Of a DNA stretch of 64,000 nucleotides, positions 21,110 to 34,005 are shown piece after piece (the first letter of the stretch is position 1; each line of letters begins with the position of its first letter). Source of the stretch: Catenaria anguillulae PL171 (Eukaryota; Blastocladiomycota; Blastocladiomycetes; Blastocladiales; Catenariaceae). The stretch spans positions 62,001-126,000 of the forward strand of contig MCFL01000002.1 in NCBI GenBank assembly GCA_002102555.1, written 5' to 3'. The translations under genes were made by a program, and so were the position numbers. Below the pieces are notes generated by a model that was given only the letters and a program-made list of their open reading frames with translations, had not been told where the DNA came from and searched no databases.

Positions 21110-24100
21110 ATGAACCCATCCAATGCAACCAAGGCCGGTGTGGCCGGTGCAGATGTCATCGAGCCTTCTGCGGAAACCGACTCGCAATGCTCCCAAGCCC
21201 TCGTTACGGCCGAAGTTGCCCTTACCCAGTTCGACCGGCAACTTGACAGGATAGCTCTCAAGTCCAAGCCCAAGTCTCTGTCTGCCATGATGGTAGCTGC
21301 GGGAAAGGTCATTGTCCTCCACTCGAGCGCCGTCATCGAATGCCTTCGCAGCATTTCACCGGATCCGCAGTGCAAGCTCGCAAACAAGCTCAACAAGGCC
21401 ATCTTGGATCTGCACGATGCGGCAAACTATTCTATCAATTTGAAGCCATTTACCCACATTATCCATCCTCAGATCTGCTTCAGCCCTGTCCAAAGCGCCC
21501 AACACACGCTGTCGCACCTGTTCTCGGACATTCTCACTTCCTCACCGCCCGCTGTCGCCGAAAGTCTCATCTCGTCCGCTGTGTTGGCTTCTTCGCTGTC
21601 TGACGTGTTCATCCGACACTTCGACTCATTAAAACAATTACACGAGCAAGATTTCCGTTCCGTGATCGAGATTCTTCCACAAGACATTCCGGAAACCATT
21701 CCGGCACTTGAGCGAGCCATGTCTGGTTCCATTCGGCGCAACTTTCTCTCAGAATCCGTCGCGAAAGCATACGGCGCTTTTCTTCAATCCGCTCGCGCAG
21801 AGCTCGCAGGACTCGGTCAACCCTCAGGGCACTCTGGAAACCCGGCACAAGATGTGTGCCATTTGACCGTATCCAGCTAGACTTCCACTTCCACGATCGT
21901 GCCCCTCTGGGCCGCGGCGGGTTCGGCGAGGTAAAGGTTGCCACATGGATTGAGAACGGGACCAGAGTTGCCATCAAGAGACTGCTGCCGCTTCAAGGGC
22001 TCGCTTCAAGTGCGGTGGTGAAGAAAAGGTGCCGGCGGTTGCCAAGGAGGCAAGGCTGTGGAGCCAGCTACATCATCCACACGTGTTACCGCTTCTCGGC
22101 GTATGTCTCGCGGCGGATACACCCTTCTTTGTCATGCCCTACACGGATGGTGGCGATTTGGTCACATTCTCCAAGGGCAAGTCTCCCGAGGAACACCTCC
22201 GACTGCTTCATGAGACCGCCCAGGGCATGGCTTACCTGCATTCGCGCAACGTGTTTCATGGTGACCTCAAGGGCAAAAACGTGCTCATCGATGGCCCAAG
22301 TGGTCACGCACGCGTTTGCGACTTTGGGCAGTCACGACTGTCGTCAGCAACAACCGCCGTGCGGGCGCTTGCAACACCCGCGGCGCCAATTGTCGGCAAC
22401 GTGCGCTGGATTGCGCCGGAGCGCTACGACCCCAAGGCAGAGTGGTCGCTGGAGCCTGATGTGTTTGCCTTTGCCATGGTCGTCTACGAGGTGGTATCGG
22501 GCAAGTATCCATTTCAAGATGATGACCTTGCTACCGACGACGTGCTGCCCATGTGGATCATGGGCGGTCATCGCCCAAAGGCGCCCGTTGACTCAGAGAG
22601 CTTTTCTCAGGACTTGTGGGATTTGGTAGAGGAATGTTGGGACTCTGAGTGGAAACGTCGGCCCAGTTTCCTCCAGGTTGTGCAAATCCTTTCTCGTTTA
22701 CACACAATCAAGCAAGACGTCGACACTGGCGAGCAAGTGGAAGCCAACCGAGTTGCTGATGTGGATCAAGTACGATTCCCACCTCATTCCATGTCATTAA
22801 CTCGTTGTTCTCACCGCCTTGTGCTGGATGGGTTTGGTTATTCGTAGGAAACACTGAACCAATTCAACAATTCACTTCGGTTCCGTGAGCCTCTGTATGC
22901 CCGATCTTGGCCCCACTCCGGCTCCCTCCACTGGGTCGAACGTCTTGCTCGTCGATCCCGTCAACGTGCCTCCTGCTCCTGTACCACCGATGCAGATGAC
23001 CAGCACGGTTCCTCAAGAGCTGGTGCCAGCATTGCCGCCATTGGTCCACTTACGACTTCTACCCCGGCTAGTTTGTCGACATTGGCGCAGCCGCCTGCAA
23101 TGTCAAAGCCACCTGCGTTCTCGTTTGCTAAAGCACCGAGCACGCAGCCGCCGTGGCCCTGTCTGTCATTCAAGCACCGTCGATTGAACCGGCAACTGTA
23201 GCCGACCAACCGCTTTCGATCCCAACAATCACGTCCACTCCGTCAACTTCAGCATTCACAGCGACCCCACGCTTTGCAATCGGCTCATCACAACCAAATC
23301 CTGCACCGTGGAGCAGTTCCTCGTTGCCGCAAGCTACCGTTGCGCCAACCACGTCCTTACTCCCACTTGCAGGCGCGCCAAGTGTGCAGTCATCACCATT
23401 CTCGACGCCGGCGTACAAGCCCATGGCTGTTCCCGGCACCGATCCGTTTGTTTTTGCCTCGATCGTTGGCATGCCCGAGTACAGCAATTCCTCTGTCGAA
23501 GAGTTGCGCTTTCGTGATTATGCTGCGGGTCGGAAAGGATCCGGAAAGACATGGAACAAAGACCTTTGGTTCGATCCGAGCATGCATTCTGCCTTTGGAG
23601 ATGCAGCAGCGCGTCTCAAGAACAGTGCTGTGAAAACACAAGGCACCGAGACTTTGCCATACCAATGCAAGGTGGAACTCGGGCCCGAGGGTCCGGTCAA
23701 GCATTCATCGATTGTTCTTATGGATACCTACCGCGATTTCTCTGTGGAAGAGTTACGCATCATCGACTATCGAGCGGGCAGGACTCATCGCACCGCAGCT
23801 CAAGTCTTTCGGCTCGGAGTGCCACCGCCGAAAGCATTCACGCCTGCGTTTGGATCATCCGCCAGTGCCCAAGATGCCGTTGGGTTTGGATCAACTAGAA
23901 AGACGAGAGTCGTGTGGGAAGGATTCGGGGCCATCTCAAGCACATTATCGAATGCCACGGGAACAGGAACGGCCGCGCCTGCAGACAAATCGAGCGCGTT
24001 GTCAAATGCTACGACCACCATGTGGCAGCCAGTGGCAGTATTGGTGCAAGTCTGACTTGGGAAGGGTCAACTATCCGCAGTGTTTTTCCGTCACCAGGTC

Positions 24101-25788
24101 AAGATAAAGCCGGGGGTTTTGGTACTTTTCCTCAAGGACTCTGCTTTGATTTTGGTTTGACGTGCTGATTCGCAGTCTTCGAGTTGCTTTGTAGCTAACC
24201 TACCTGTCACGGCGCCATCAACCCCGGTCACTTTGGCCTCCCAGCTGCATCGCTTCAAGGGCAGCCATTTGGATCCATGTCTGTGTCGCAGGCAAGTGCC
24301 ATGTCATACACTGGGAATCAATGTCCAATTGTTTCTCCCGCCGCAACGACTGACGGAACTGACCTGTTCAAGGTCCGTGAATTCCCTTTAATCCTCGTCG
24401 AATGAAATCAGCTCGTAACCAGAAATGACACATGTGCACAGGAGCTTTCACTTTCACCTGACTCTGAAGCCTTTGACCGCAGCCTTTGGGCGATCCGCCA
24501 CAACATTGCGAATGGCAACGAGCGCAAAGTCAGTAGTAATGGCGCCCCAGCTACCAAGTTTGCGCTCGAGGTTCTGGAGTGTGCCTTGTCGCAGCCCAAG
24601 TGCTCACTGACTACGCTTATTCTCAGCCACGACTTTTCCCATCAACGATTCCCCATCGGAAGCGCCGTCATCAACGCCTTGATTCGATGCCTCGTTCTCG
24701 CAACGAGTTTGTGCAATCTTGACTTGTCTCATACACATTTGGGCGATAAGGATCTTTCGGTGCTCGCGCCGTGTCTCCCAGCGTCCTTGACGTATCTCAA
24801 TCTCGCCAACAACAAGTTCAGCTCACAAGGTGCTCAGTCCTTGGCTCGTCGGTTTTTGCAATTGCCCTCACTCTCTCGCCTTGTCCTCAACAACAACCAA
24901 TTGGATGCTCCGGCATTGAAGCGATTGCGGCCACACTTCCACCGAGCATCACCGAGCTTGGTCTGGAAGCGACTGGTATCGTTGCCAAAGTCATCAAACC
25001 TCTCGCCGAAGGCCTTGAACGCACTCAAATCAAGACCTTATGCCTCAAATCCAACCCGATGGGTTGTTCCACGGGCAAAGACACGGACGCTGCCAACGCG
25101 CCGGCATTCCCATCCACGCTCACGTCCATTGATCTCGGCTATTGCCAGTTTTATTACGTCCACCTTTCCACATTGCCTTGCTTGATGGCCAAGCTGCCAT
25201 CGACTCTGGTCACGCTCAACCTGACGGCCGCGGGTCTAGCAGCGGACCAAGTGCCGGCCTTTGTGACCAACTTGAAGCGACTCGCGCAGCTCAAAGCGCT
25301 CATCCTTGACAACAATCCGCTTCCGCCGGCGGCTCTCATTTCCATCCTGGACGCGTGTCCCGCGGTGCTGGAAACGCTGTCACTTGTTGGCATTTGGGCG
25401 TTTGCCTACCCGGCCGTCACTACAGCCGATGTGGCCGAGTTCACCAAGCGCCTGCCTCGCGGGCTGACAAAGTTGAATTTGGGACAAAACAAGCTTGCCG
25501 ACGCGCACATCGAGGCCATGAAGAGCGAGTGGCCTGAGGCGCTGGAAACGCTCGATTTGACCGCCAATGCAATTGAAGACGGCGGCGCAGAGTATGTGGC
25601 GCGCGGCCTTCCGGCAACGGTCAAGTCGTTCAATCTATTGAGCAATCAATTACCAAGGATGGAGCGGGAAGTGTTGCCGAGGTCGGCAGGCCAAGAACAA
25701 GGCGTGCAAGGTCAATTTGGTGGGCAATTTGGTCATGGACCAACAGCGTCAGGTGCTGCGAAGCAAGTATCCTGGCGTGGAGTTTTGA
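21110..25788 (+). CDS. TKL-type protein kinase fused to Nup98-like EELR/DY motifs and C-terminal leucine-rich repeats (frame breaks)
   Basis: The N-terminal 240 residues are helical (start 21110). A TKL-type kinase follows (21895-22730): P-loop GRGGFGEV, lysine in VAIKRLL, HGDLKGKN catalytic loop, CDFGQSR, WIAPERY. Intron 22770..22847 joins it in frame to a Pro/Ser/Thr/FG-like linker. Two copies of a Nup98-type motif follow: MPEYSNSSVEELRFRDYAAG (23473-23532) and YRDFSVEELRIIDYRAGR (about 23731-23784). Further introns near 24160 and 24370 (donor GTCCGTG, acceptor TGCACAG) lead to RI-type leucine-rich repeats (24430-25650) and the stop at 25786-25788. Frame changes at about 21820, 22027, 23150, 24045, 24905 and 25660-25700 all fit single missing bases. 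Known parts suggest a signalling receptor or scaffold; function unknown. It could be two genes if the splice joints are wrong. Confidence 0.6.
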
Positions 25789-26041
25789 TTGCTGTTCTTT
25801 CTTTCATGAATCGATGGGTGGTGTGTGATTGTTGCGATGTAACTCGTCGCTCTTCTTTGTGTCCTTGGATTGTTGAGACTGTGTCGCGACTGCTGTATGT
25901 GATATTGTCATGCTGGACGAATGAACTATTTGAGCAAAGCTGGAAGCTGCGAATGACGAGAACGAACACGGCAAGCTGCATTGACAACAGAATACGAGCG
26001 AGAATCGGCACGAGCATGAGGGCATGAGACAAGAGGCCATC

Positions 26042-27413
26042 TCAACTGGCTGGTGAGATATCATAATTGAAGAACATGAACTTGAGAAGCAAGGCAAACA
26101 CGGCGTGCAACACGGCGCCAGTGACCAGAATTCCTTGATGATTTTGGGTGGGAGGACTGCTGGGTTGTTGGTGGAAAGTTCAGTGAGCTGAATGTGGATG
26201 TTGCGACCAAGAAAAGTGCCTGCAAAGTGAGCGTAAGTCATGAGTCGACGAATCTCAAAGGTCGGGAAGGTGGTTAGGGTACCTGTGATGACAAAACTCA
26301 CGGCAACGAGGATCCAGCGGACGAGCTCAAAAGGCATGATGCATAGCAGCTGTTGGCCAGGATATGAACCAGTCCGTGTCAAGAGCGAATGCAACAATCC
26401 ATGGGCCACGACGCAGTTGCAAAGAGAAGGAGAAACGTACTGCAATCGGCACCCACAATGCGACGCCATACCCGTAAATGGACACGAGATCAATGACTCT
26501 GATGGGCCGCCCGTAATACCTGGCCACGGCATAAACGGCTGCTGGGATGCGTACACATATGTGTAGATGGTGGACGTGGCCGCTGTGAGGCGCGTAAAGT
26601 CGTACACGTATGGTTTTCCGGCAATGTAGCTGGCAATGGAATGCGCAAGAGAGCTCGTGACAAAGAGAGTGAAGATGAGCGTTGTTGGGACCCAAAACGG
26701 CCCGTAGAGGTCTTGCTTGAGAGTGAGCGAGGTGGCAAACGAGGCGTTCGGGTACAGGGACCACCGGATGCGGTTGATGACCTAAGGAGAATGTAAATCC
26801 AAAGACCAGTTATTGGAATTGAAAGAGGAGGCTCAATCGAGTTTGAAAGAGTAAGACGAACATCGGATGTGTCTACATCGAAGTACCGCGCATAGTACTC
26901 GACTTGCCATAGTTTCGCATCAGCCGGTGGCGGTACAGGTTGGCGCATGGTGGGGCCAGTTGAGGCGGTGGCGGACACGGGGAGAGGCAACGACCCGGGC
27001 GATACGGGCGCCGTTTTCGCAGCTGTGGCGGTTGTTGTCGCCGACTGTGTGTCCCCCGTTTTGCCAGAAATGGCGGTAGCTGCGGTGATCCAGGCACCGG
27101 TGACGCGCCGGGCCAAATGGACCTGGTTTTCCGGGAGAGGGAGCTGTGAATTCTGTGAAATGGGCATAGTGTGGGTGTGTGTGTGGATGAAGCGCGGTCC
27201 AAAGAAATCAGATGGTGCCGATCGGCACATACGCTGGAAGGCCAGGCGGTCGGCCGCGTCGTCCATGGTCAGGTTGTTGGCGGCGGGAGGCTGAGGGGAG
27301 CCCGACGACAGAGTGGGAGGCGCCGGAGCGGGCGAAGAGCTGCCATTGGCGGTTGCGGGCACGGGCGCCGTCCTCGAGGTCGTCAGCGCTGAGGATGGTG
27401 TAACGCGAGTCAT
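26042..27413 (-). CDS. YIPF1/2-type Yip1-domain Golgi membrane protein (frame breaks)
   Basis: Start ATG at 27413; the stop is at 26042. A long Pro/Ser/Thr-rich cytosolic N-terminus is followed by LWQVEYYARYFDVDTSDV, the diagnostic entry into the Yip1 domain, then DLYGPFWVPTTLIF and four more hydrophobic helices. Introns lie at about 26780-26870, 26340-26430 and 26230-26280. The frame breaks at about 26545 (run of C) and 26135 (run of A) as if single bases were missing; correcting for these gives an uninterrupted family-like protein ending FFNYDISPAS. YIPF1/2 proteins reside in the Golgi and bind Rab GTPases in ER-Golgi trafficking. It is divergent from the DHHC gene. Confidence 0.78.
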
Positions 27414-27708
27414 GTCGATGCGATGCAATGTCGATGGAATGTCGATGTCGAGTCCGGCGGTGGGATGTATGATACATCGTCAATATGTTTATTCTTGTTC
27501 CATTCGGAGTGTCGATGTCGATCAGCTTCAGTTCACTTCTCTGGTCCTTCGGCGCCTTTCCCGCGACTGTCTTGGCGACTCGGACCGGAGGAATACATGA
27601 GCAACTAATGGCCGATGCCGTCATGACTTGACGCAATTCCTTGTCCCGCCGCCCCGCCGCCCCCTGTGGCCCCGCCCTCATCCTATTCACTCCCGACACG
27701 AAACGGAC

Positions 27709-29151
27709 ATGATGCTGGCATGGATCCTCATCGCAATCGCCGTCCTCGGCCTCGGCGTCTTCCTCTTCCTCATGCTCTTGGGCCCTTCCGCTTCCTTCAA
27801 GAACACGCCCGTCCACACGGCCTACATCCACCTCACTACCACGCTGCCGTCCTCCTCTCGCGCCTGGCCCATCGCATCCTTGGCCAACGCATCGTCTCGT
27901 GGTGCACACGCTGTGTCCACTGGATCGGCTACGAGCGCAATCCTCTCGTGCAAATCTTTTTCCTTGCCATCGTGACCGCTGGTGTCGGCATCTTTGCGTA
28001 TTCCGGCTGGAACCGCCTCGAACCACTTGGATTCGCGATTGGACACAAGTGGGTTTGGGCCGCAACCGGTTGCGGCGTGCTTTGGGTCTTATGCGGCAGC
28101 ATGTCGCGCGATCCGGGAAGAATCAGCGACAAAGACCAAGCCGAGGCGTGGGGCAAAGTGTGGCCGTGCGACAACATCTTGTACTTTGACGGCCACGAGT
28201 GTCGGACATGTTTGTTTGAGAAGCCTGCTCGCTCGGTATGTGGTAAATGCACTCTCGTTTTGGCGCACATGTTGTGGTTCGTTTATCGCATCCGCGCGTC
28301 CGCCTCATGCAGAAACACTGCTCCCTCTGCAAAGCTTGCATTGCCCGCAACGACCACCACTGTGTCTGGATCAACCAATGCGTCGGTAACGCAAATCAAC
28401 CGCACTTCATTGCCTTTCTCGTCTGCACCACCTGGATCGCTGCGTACACGGCCTACTTGAGTTTGGCCATCGCCATCCACGATTTGGCAATGCACGGGTG
28501 GATCGAGTTTGGCAAATCGTCGTGGTGGGAGCTCCAGTGTTACCGGTTTGGATACCAGCAAACGGGAAGATGGGTCAGGTACCCCGTCGATTGGGCCGAA
28601 GGCTTTTCAGTACGGTTCTTGTTGTCTCACTCGTACACCCTCACGCCTCACTCATCGACCCGTCATTTGCGCCCGCACAGCTTGCTCTCCTCATCGACCC
28701 GGCACTCATTGCGCTTGGCCTCTTCCTCATCTTTGCCACACTCATTGTTGCCGCCTTCCTCGCACACCACCTGTGGCTCAACGTCATCAAGGGAACCACA
28801 ACCAACGAGAGCCACAAGTGGGCCGACGTGTACGATGCCATCAAGTACAACGAGGTGTGCTTTGCGCGCGATGCCGCCCGCGGCGGCAAAATCGTATTGA
28901 CCGATGTCAAGAGTGTCAAGGACGAGGCGGACAAGGTCAAGGACAAGAAGCTATGGCCGCGGCATGCGTACGACGCGGGCGTTTGGAACAACTTGGTGGA
29001 AGTGATTTGGCCCAAGCGGATCGAGGGGTTGGCTGGGCCCGCCCAAGATGGGAACGTGGTAGGGGCCCCTTTGGAGAGGGCGAGTGGAAAGGCTGGGTCG
29101 AGGAAAGCAAAGCAAAGGAAAAGGCAGTGGCAAGAAGGACAGGATGAGTAA
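27709..29151 (+). CDS. DHHC palmitoyltransferase (Swf1/ZDHHC4-like)
   Basis: Introns 28236..28312 and 28610..28680 split the gene; junctions are in phase 0. It opens with a transmembrane helix (MMLAWILIAIAVLGLGVFLF). After two more helices comes the zinc-binding cysteine-rich domain, HECRTCLFEKPARS joined to KHCSLCKACIARNDHHC, with the catalytic DHHC and the following VWINQCVGN. Two C-terminal helices and a lysine-rich cytosolic tail follow. It transfers palmitate to cysteines of membrane proteins such as SNAREs. The order of helices and the long cytosolic C-tail fit the Swf1/ZDHHC4 group. One frame break near 27838 (YIH to HYHAAVLL) is explained by a single missing base. Confidence 0.85.
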
Positions 29152-29492
29152 AGGGAGGACGAGGAAGTAGAATAAGTCCTGAGGGCAGTGATTTCGTCAT
29201 ATTTAGCATAGATTCACATGTATTTGGCCCACTATCCTTTCGTACTTTATGACGCATGCCATGAGCCGTTCATTATACAACAAGTCGAGCGGTGTCCATC
29301 ATTTCTACTGTCCAAGTGGAAGCATGCGGTGTTTTTCCACTGTTATCTTCACATTTGTTGCCAACTCAACCCCATTTTTGCCCAACCCTGCAGTTGACAT
29401 GCGAACTGGACACTTGGCAACGGTCGTGAACAATCTTTCCGACATCACATTGACCCACAATCACACAAAAAACCAAATAAGATTCCGATTAC

Positions 29493-30328
29493 CTACGACA
29501 TACTCTTGTCCCATTTGAGCAGAGCATACGCGACTGCTGTCCGCAACGCCATCTGCTTGCTCGTGCCAACACCGTCAGCCTGAAGCTTGTCGGCAACGAA
29601 GACCCGGGCGAAAAAGAGTGTCAGTGTGGGCCGGAAACGCGCCGATTCAAGTGGAATATCGAGCTTGGTGTACTTGGTGCATTCGCCCGCCTCGCCGAGC
29701 CATTGACCGTACGTCTTGAGCATGTGCAGGCGCAATGCCGCAAAGGGTCTGCTCGCCAAACATGAAAAAATGGATGCTCGGCAATGAAGTCCGAGACTAG
29801 GACACTTGCAAAATCCTGTAGCTCGAGAAAAGCTCGGATGCGGAGGCTTCCAAGCTTGGCTCATTGCACAAGATACTCTCAATGACAGGGTCCGGTTTAG
29901 TCCGGCCCAGACGTTTGATGAGCACTTGCGCATCGGACTGGTTGAGCGTGGCAAGGATTTTGGCAGTAAAGAGATGTGCTCCGTGTCAAGAACTGATGCT
30001 GGTGTCTGGCAATCAACAGCCGGCCCAGGGGCAAGCGAATCTGAAGTACCAAAGACACAATGATTGTGCTGAGCATGAGCACGCTGAGCATAGAGATGTG
30101 GGGCAAGTCGTGAGTCCAAAAGGAGGGAGCATAGCGTACCGTACCACTCTCTATTAGATAGCACGTCCCCACCCGGTAGTTCAATGACCCGTACTTCAAC
30201 CACTGCCCTATTTGGCCGCTCAGAATGCGCGACATGCCTCATAGAACCTGCGCTCGATGGCATGGGCGTCGGATTAGCCAGTTTCTTGGCAGCTGAAACT
30301 GAATCAAGGGATTTTTCAGGCGCCGAAA
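29493..30328 (-). CDS. Possible dsRBD-containing gene (mitoribosomal mL44-like?), broken
   Basis: The 3' part, 29493 to about 29780, reads as protein: LRLHMLKTYGQWLG, then ARVFVADKLQADGVGTSKQM with an Ala-rich helix ending ALLKWDK. This resembles the end of a double-stranded-RNA-binding domain, as in the mitoribosomal protein mL44. Upstream to about 30230 the coding signal jumps among frames (for example ATLNQSDAQVLIKRLG near 29950) and no single model works. The 5' side abuts the 3' end of a LINE. Either the gene is disrupted by the element or sequence errors and introns obscure it. The family call is tentative. Confidence 0.3.
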
Positions 30329-33300
30329 TCAATGGCTCTCGTCAGGGGGTTTCGGATATGTAAGGTAGGTGACTTGTGGTCGCCATACTTGTGCGTCCAT
30401 GAACAGATGTGTCAAAAAGACATAGTCTCCGCTGACTCTCCATGTCGCTGGTTGGCGGAATGTAGCGTCGTTTGCACAGCAGGAGGCAGGCCGGTCTAGT
30501 TGCTCGAGGCATGTTGGGCACACGCCAGCTTGTGAGAGATCTCGCTCGACAGGTCGTTGCTGTGGAGGGTCCTTGTCGGTTTGTTCTTGTTGCTGGGTTT
30601 GTGGGATATTGGCAACCCTCTTGCATCGTTCCTTCCATACATCCGTGAAGAGTATGTTGCTGCAGGCAAAGACCGCTGCTGCTGTCCATCTTTTCGCCAT
30701 CTGGTAGTGATCTTTATCTTGATTCATTCTGTATAGTTCGGCCATATGGAGGCCAATCTTTTCACGTACTGTAACATTCAGCATACCGCACGCCAGTTCC
30801 TGCAATGGGAGCCATTCCACTCGTTCTAGTGCAAAGAGGGAAAGCGTCGGTCCTCTGCCCGACGGTGAGTCTCCCTTGCTACCCAGCTCGGTAATCTGAT
30901 CTAGTGTCTCATTGAGTATGTTCCTCCGGCTAAGGTATTCGTAGAACGACCACCGCAGCTTTGGCGCTATTGGCGGCCCTCCCATCTGTTCGTTGGTTTC
31001 ACATTCAAGTGCGTGTTCGATGTCATCGAAGACTTGTCTTCCGTGTTGGAGGCAGACTGGGCAGTACGGTGAGGTCGTACCATAGTAATGGTGCTTGTGC
31101 TCAGCCGTGGGAAGGAGGCTGCTCACGACCTTGAGGACAAATCGGCGTTTTGCATCTAGCTCATATGATGTGAGGCGAGAGTTTTTGGCAAAGGACCGTT
31201 TGCCGTGGTAGTGATAGGCAAAGAGATCAATGTCGATAGCTTCTCCAGCATAGCCCAGTTTGAGCTTAGGCGGCAGTGTGGCGCGCCATCGGTGCTGGGT
31301 CACTAGTTTGATGAGCCGCGACGGGTCTAAAGACATGGGGATGCCGCGGAATAGCACCGTTGGTATGTCCAGTGTGTCAAGGAGTGCTGAAGACAATACA
31401 ACACGCGGTGAGTCTGCGTCGAAATGGCCGGCGCACTTGTCTGCGATCTCGTTGTATAGCTCGCCGCTGTGGCCTCGGACCCACTCGAGCGTCAGTGTTA
31501 GTTCCTTTAATGTAACCAAAGAACGGATAATCGCCCACTCGCGCGGGCATGAAGAGCGCAGGGCGTAGCGTGCTGTCCGCGGGTTTAGCATCGATCGTGA
31601 CGCGTTGACGACAGCCTGGTTGTCGAGCCAGACGCGGAGTTGCCGGCCCTTTGGGCACGCTGCAACGGCGGCCATGACTCCGAGAAGTTCTGCATAGTAG
31701 CTGGACATGTCACCACAGGGTACGCGGCCTGAGACGGCGAGGATAGGTCGCCTTAATGCATCGCCGAGGACACTGATGTTGGGAAAGATTACTGAGAAAC
31801 CGCCCACGCCAGGGATCTGGTTCTCGAGAGTACGTTCGCCGGGGGGGTTCGAGCCGTACATGGTGCGGTGCTGCGAGCGGTACGTGGGGCGGCGCAGCGA
31901 GCCGTCCGTCCACGCCTCGATCAGCCCGTCCCGGCTGTTGGGAGTGAAGCAGTCAATGTCGTCAAGCGAGGGTCCAAGCGGGTCGCCGAGCGTCACAGTG
32001 TCGTTCACCACTGCTGGGTTGTGGAACACAAGGTTTTCAAAGATGGCCGCTGCGTTCAAGACGAGGTTGTCATCCATGATCAAGCTCAACGTGAGTCGGG
32101 GTGGCTCTGGCGGTGGTTCAGTCAACGCGCCATGAGCGGCAAGGGTGCGGTCGCCATGCAGTCCTCCGAGCAGGTCGGCAGCCAGGAGCGGTCCCGTGCT
32201 GCCTGTTTCCACGGTCGTTGTACAGAGTGTCATGCGGACGGTTGAGTTCCAACTCCGAATGTTCATGATGTTTCCATCGTTACCTGCCTTCGCGGTCGCA
32301 CACCGATGGATGTTAACCCAAAACTCGCAGACGTTGCCGCAGCCTGGGAGGCAGCCTGAGCACTGCTCATAGATTGCTTTGTGCCCTCGAGTGCGGTTGT
32401 ATTTGACATGACGGATTCGGAGTAATGGAGAGTTTCCGATGCGCCCAACGCCATAGCCAGATATCACTCCGAGGTACGGCTCGTTTGTCTCAGTGTCGAG
32501 TCGCCATGGTGGGTGGAATGCGACGGTTCCGCCAGCTAACTTGAGGTCCGTCGGTAAACGGTTGAGGACTGGGTGGTCGTTCACATCGCAGCATGTGATG
32601 GCGTCAGTACAATAGTCAAGGTCGATGTCAGGTCTGAGGGTTTCAACGTCCTCGGCAATCCAGGTGAGAGGGGAGGGCGGATGAGAGGCCTTGATGGCTT
32701 GGACGAGATTGTCGTACCAATCCGGGGAGAGGCTCTTGCGTTTCAATCGAGGGAAGATTGTTGTGCGAACCTCGTCCCAACTCATAAACTGGCAGTCCGA
32801 GTCAAGTAGCTGCGAAACGTAGAGCAGGCCATGTCGCGCCATCAGCACGGCGTTTTCCTGTATCACGGGCCATGGGACACATTCGATGATTGATGGGTTG
32901 GTCGGGTCGCACGGCGGGGCAATGTCAGCATACTCATAAGTGAGGTGATACCTGCGGAGCAATGGGATTGCTTCGCCGAGCCAATTATGGGACACTTTGA
33001 CTGAGCAGGTCGACGCCGTGAGATGGAAGGGGAACACGGGCGAGCCGATCTTGTGTTGAAGCGCGGCGATGGACACACGCCAAGCGTCGCCCAGCACGCC
33101 GCCGTCAGTCATGCCAACAGCCATCTCAACCGCGAGTTGTCGGGCGAGCCGTGGCGCTAGCTCATCTATGCCGCCAATGTCATGAGAGTGTATGAGCACT
33201 GAGGGAGTTCCGCGCATAAGCCTCATCTTCCGCCGCCAAATGGCTCTGATTTTTGCATCAATTTGCTCCATGAATGACAAGGATGGTATATAGTTTTTGC

Positions 33301-34005
33301 ACCGATACAGAAACTGAGGAATGATGACATTATTGATAATGTAGGCAAACGTATCTGAGGTCATGCGTTTGCTATCCAAGAGCGGCAGGCTGTGGTCAAA
33401 GATGTCCATGATTGCCTTGTGCGCGGCCTTGCCGTCGCCTCTCGCCGAGTAGAACACGCCTAAGCTTCGGATGGATTCGTTCTTGTCTGCGACTCGGATC
33501 GGAACCGGCCTCCGCTCGCCCTGTTCATTTGTAACCATGACGGTGATGGGCGGCAGGTCCCTCTTGGGTGGATGGTTGATGGCCATGACGGTGGACTTGG
33601 ACGGATTCGACTTGATGCAGTGTAGATGGTTGAATTCGCTGACAAGGTTGGTGGCCTTTTGTAGGTCCTCTGGAGATGACGCAAAGATTGTGAGATCGTC
33701 AACAAATGCTTTGCCGTGAAGGACGAGACGGTGGACAACACGTGGACGAGAGTCGTTGCCGCGGGGTGTTTGGGGAGATCCTTGTCAACTTGAAGGAACA
33801 AATTGTGCCATAGCACAGCGGAGAAGGCTTCCATCGGTGTGCTGCCCTCGCCGGTGCAAACAAATGCCTTGTTGTAGCTTGTTGCAAGCCAACGGTACGG
33901 GACGATCTGGAGATTTTCCTTGAGTGGCTCAATCTTGGGGAAGGAAACTCGATATTGAAGACTTGCACAGCGGCCAAAGAAGATGCTTACTCAATGTCCA
34001 CACGT
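30329..34005 (-). mobile_element. 5'-truncated non-LTR retrotransposon (LINE) with RT, RNase H and Cys/His finger
   Basis: A 1085-codon frame (33586..30329) plus a frame-shifted extension to about 34005. The upstream part has a reverse-transcriptase segment (TGEGSTPMEAFSAVLWHN), and the catalytic box FVDDLTIFASS lies near 33697-33708. Downstream is a RNase H domain with WTDGS (about 31910), AELLG, WLDNQAVVNASRS and HSGELYNEIADKC. A putative zinc finger, CPVC...H...C (about 31015-31075), follows. RT plus RNase H without LTRs or integrase indicates an I/Tad-like LINE. RT fingers and any ORF1 or endonuclease are missing, so the copy is 5'-truncated. One frame break near 33740 resembles those in host genes. 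No poly-A tail or target duplication could be fixed. Confidence 0.85.

Noticed and set aside
26300-26600. Very short introns (about 13 nt) as the cause of frame breaks
   Set aside because: Candidate GT..AG pairs at the breaks differ in length (9-19 nt) and lie far below the 60-130 nt intron size seen in the intact genes.
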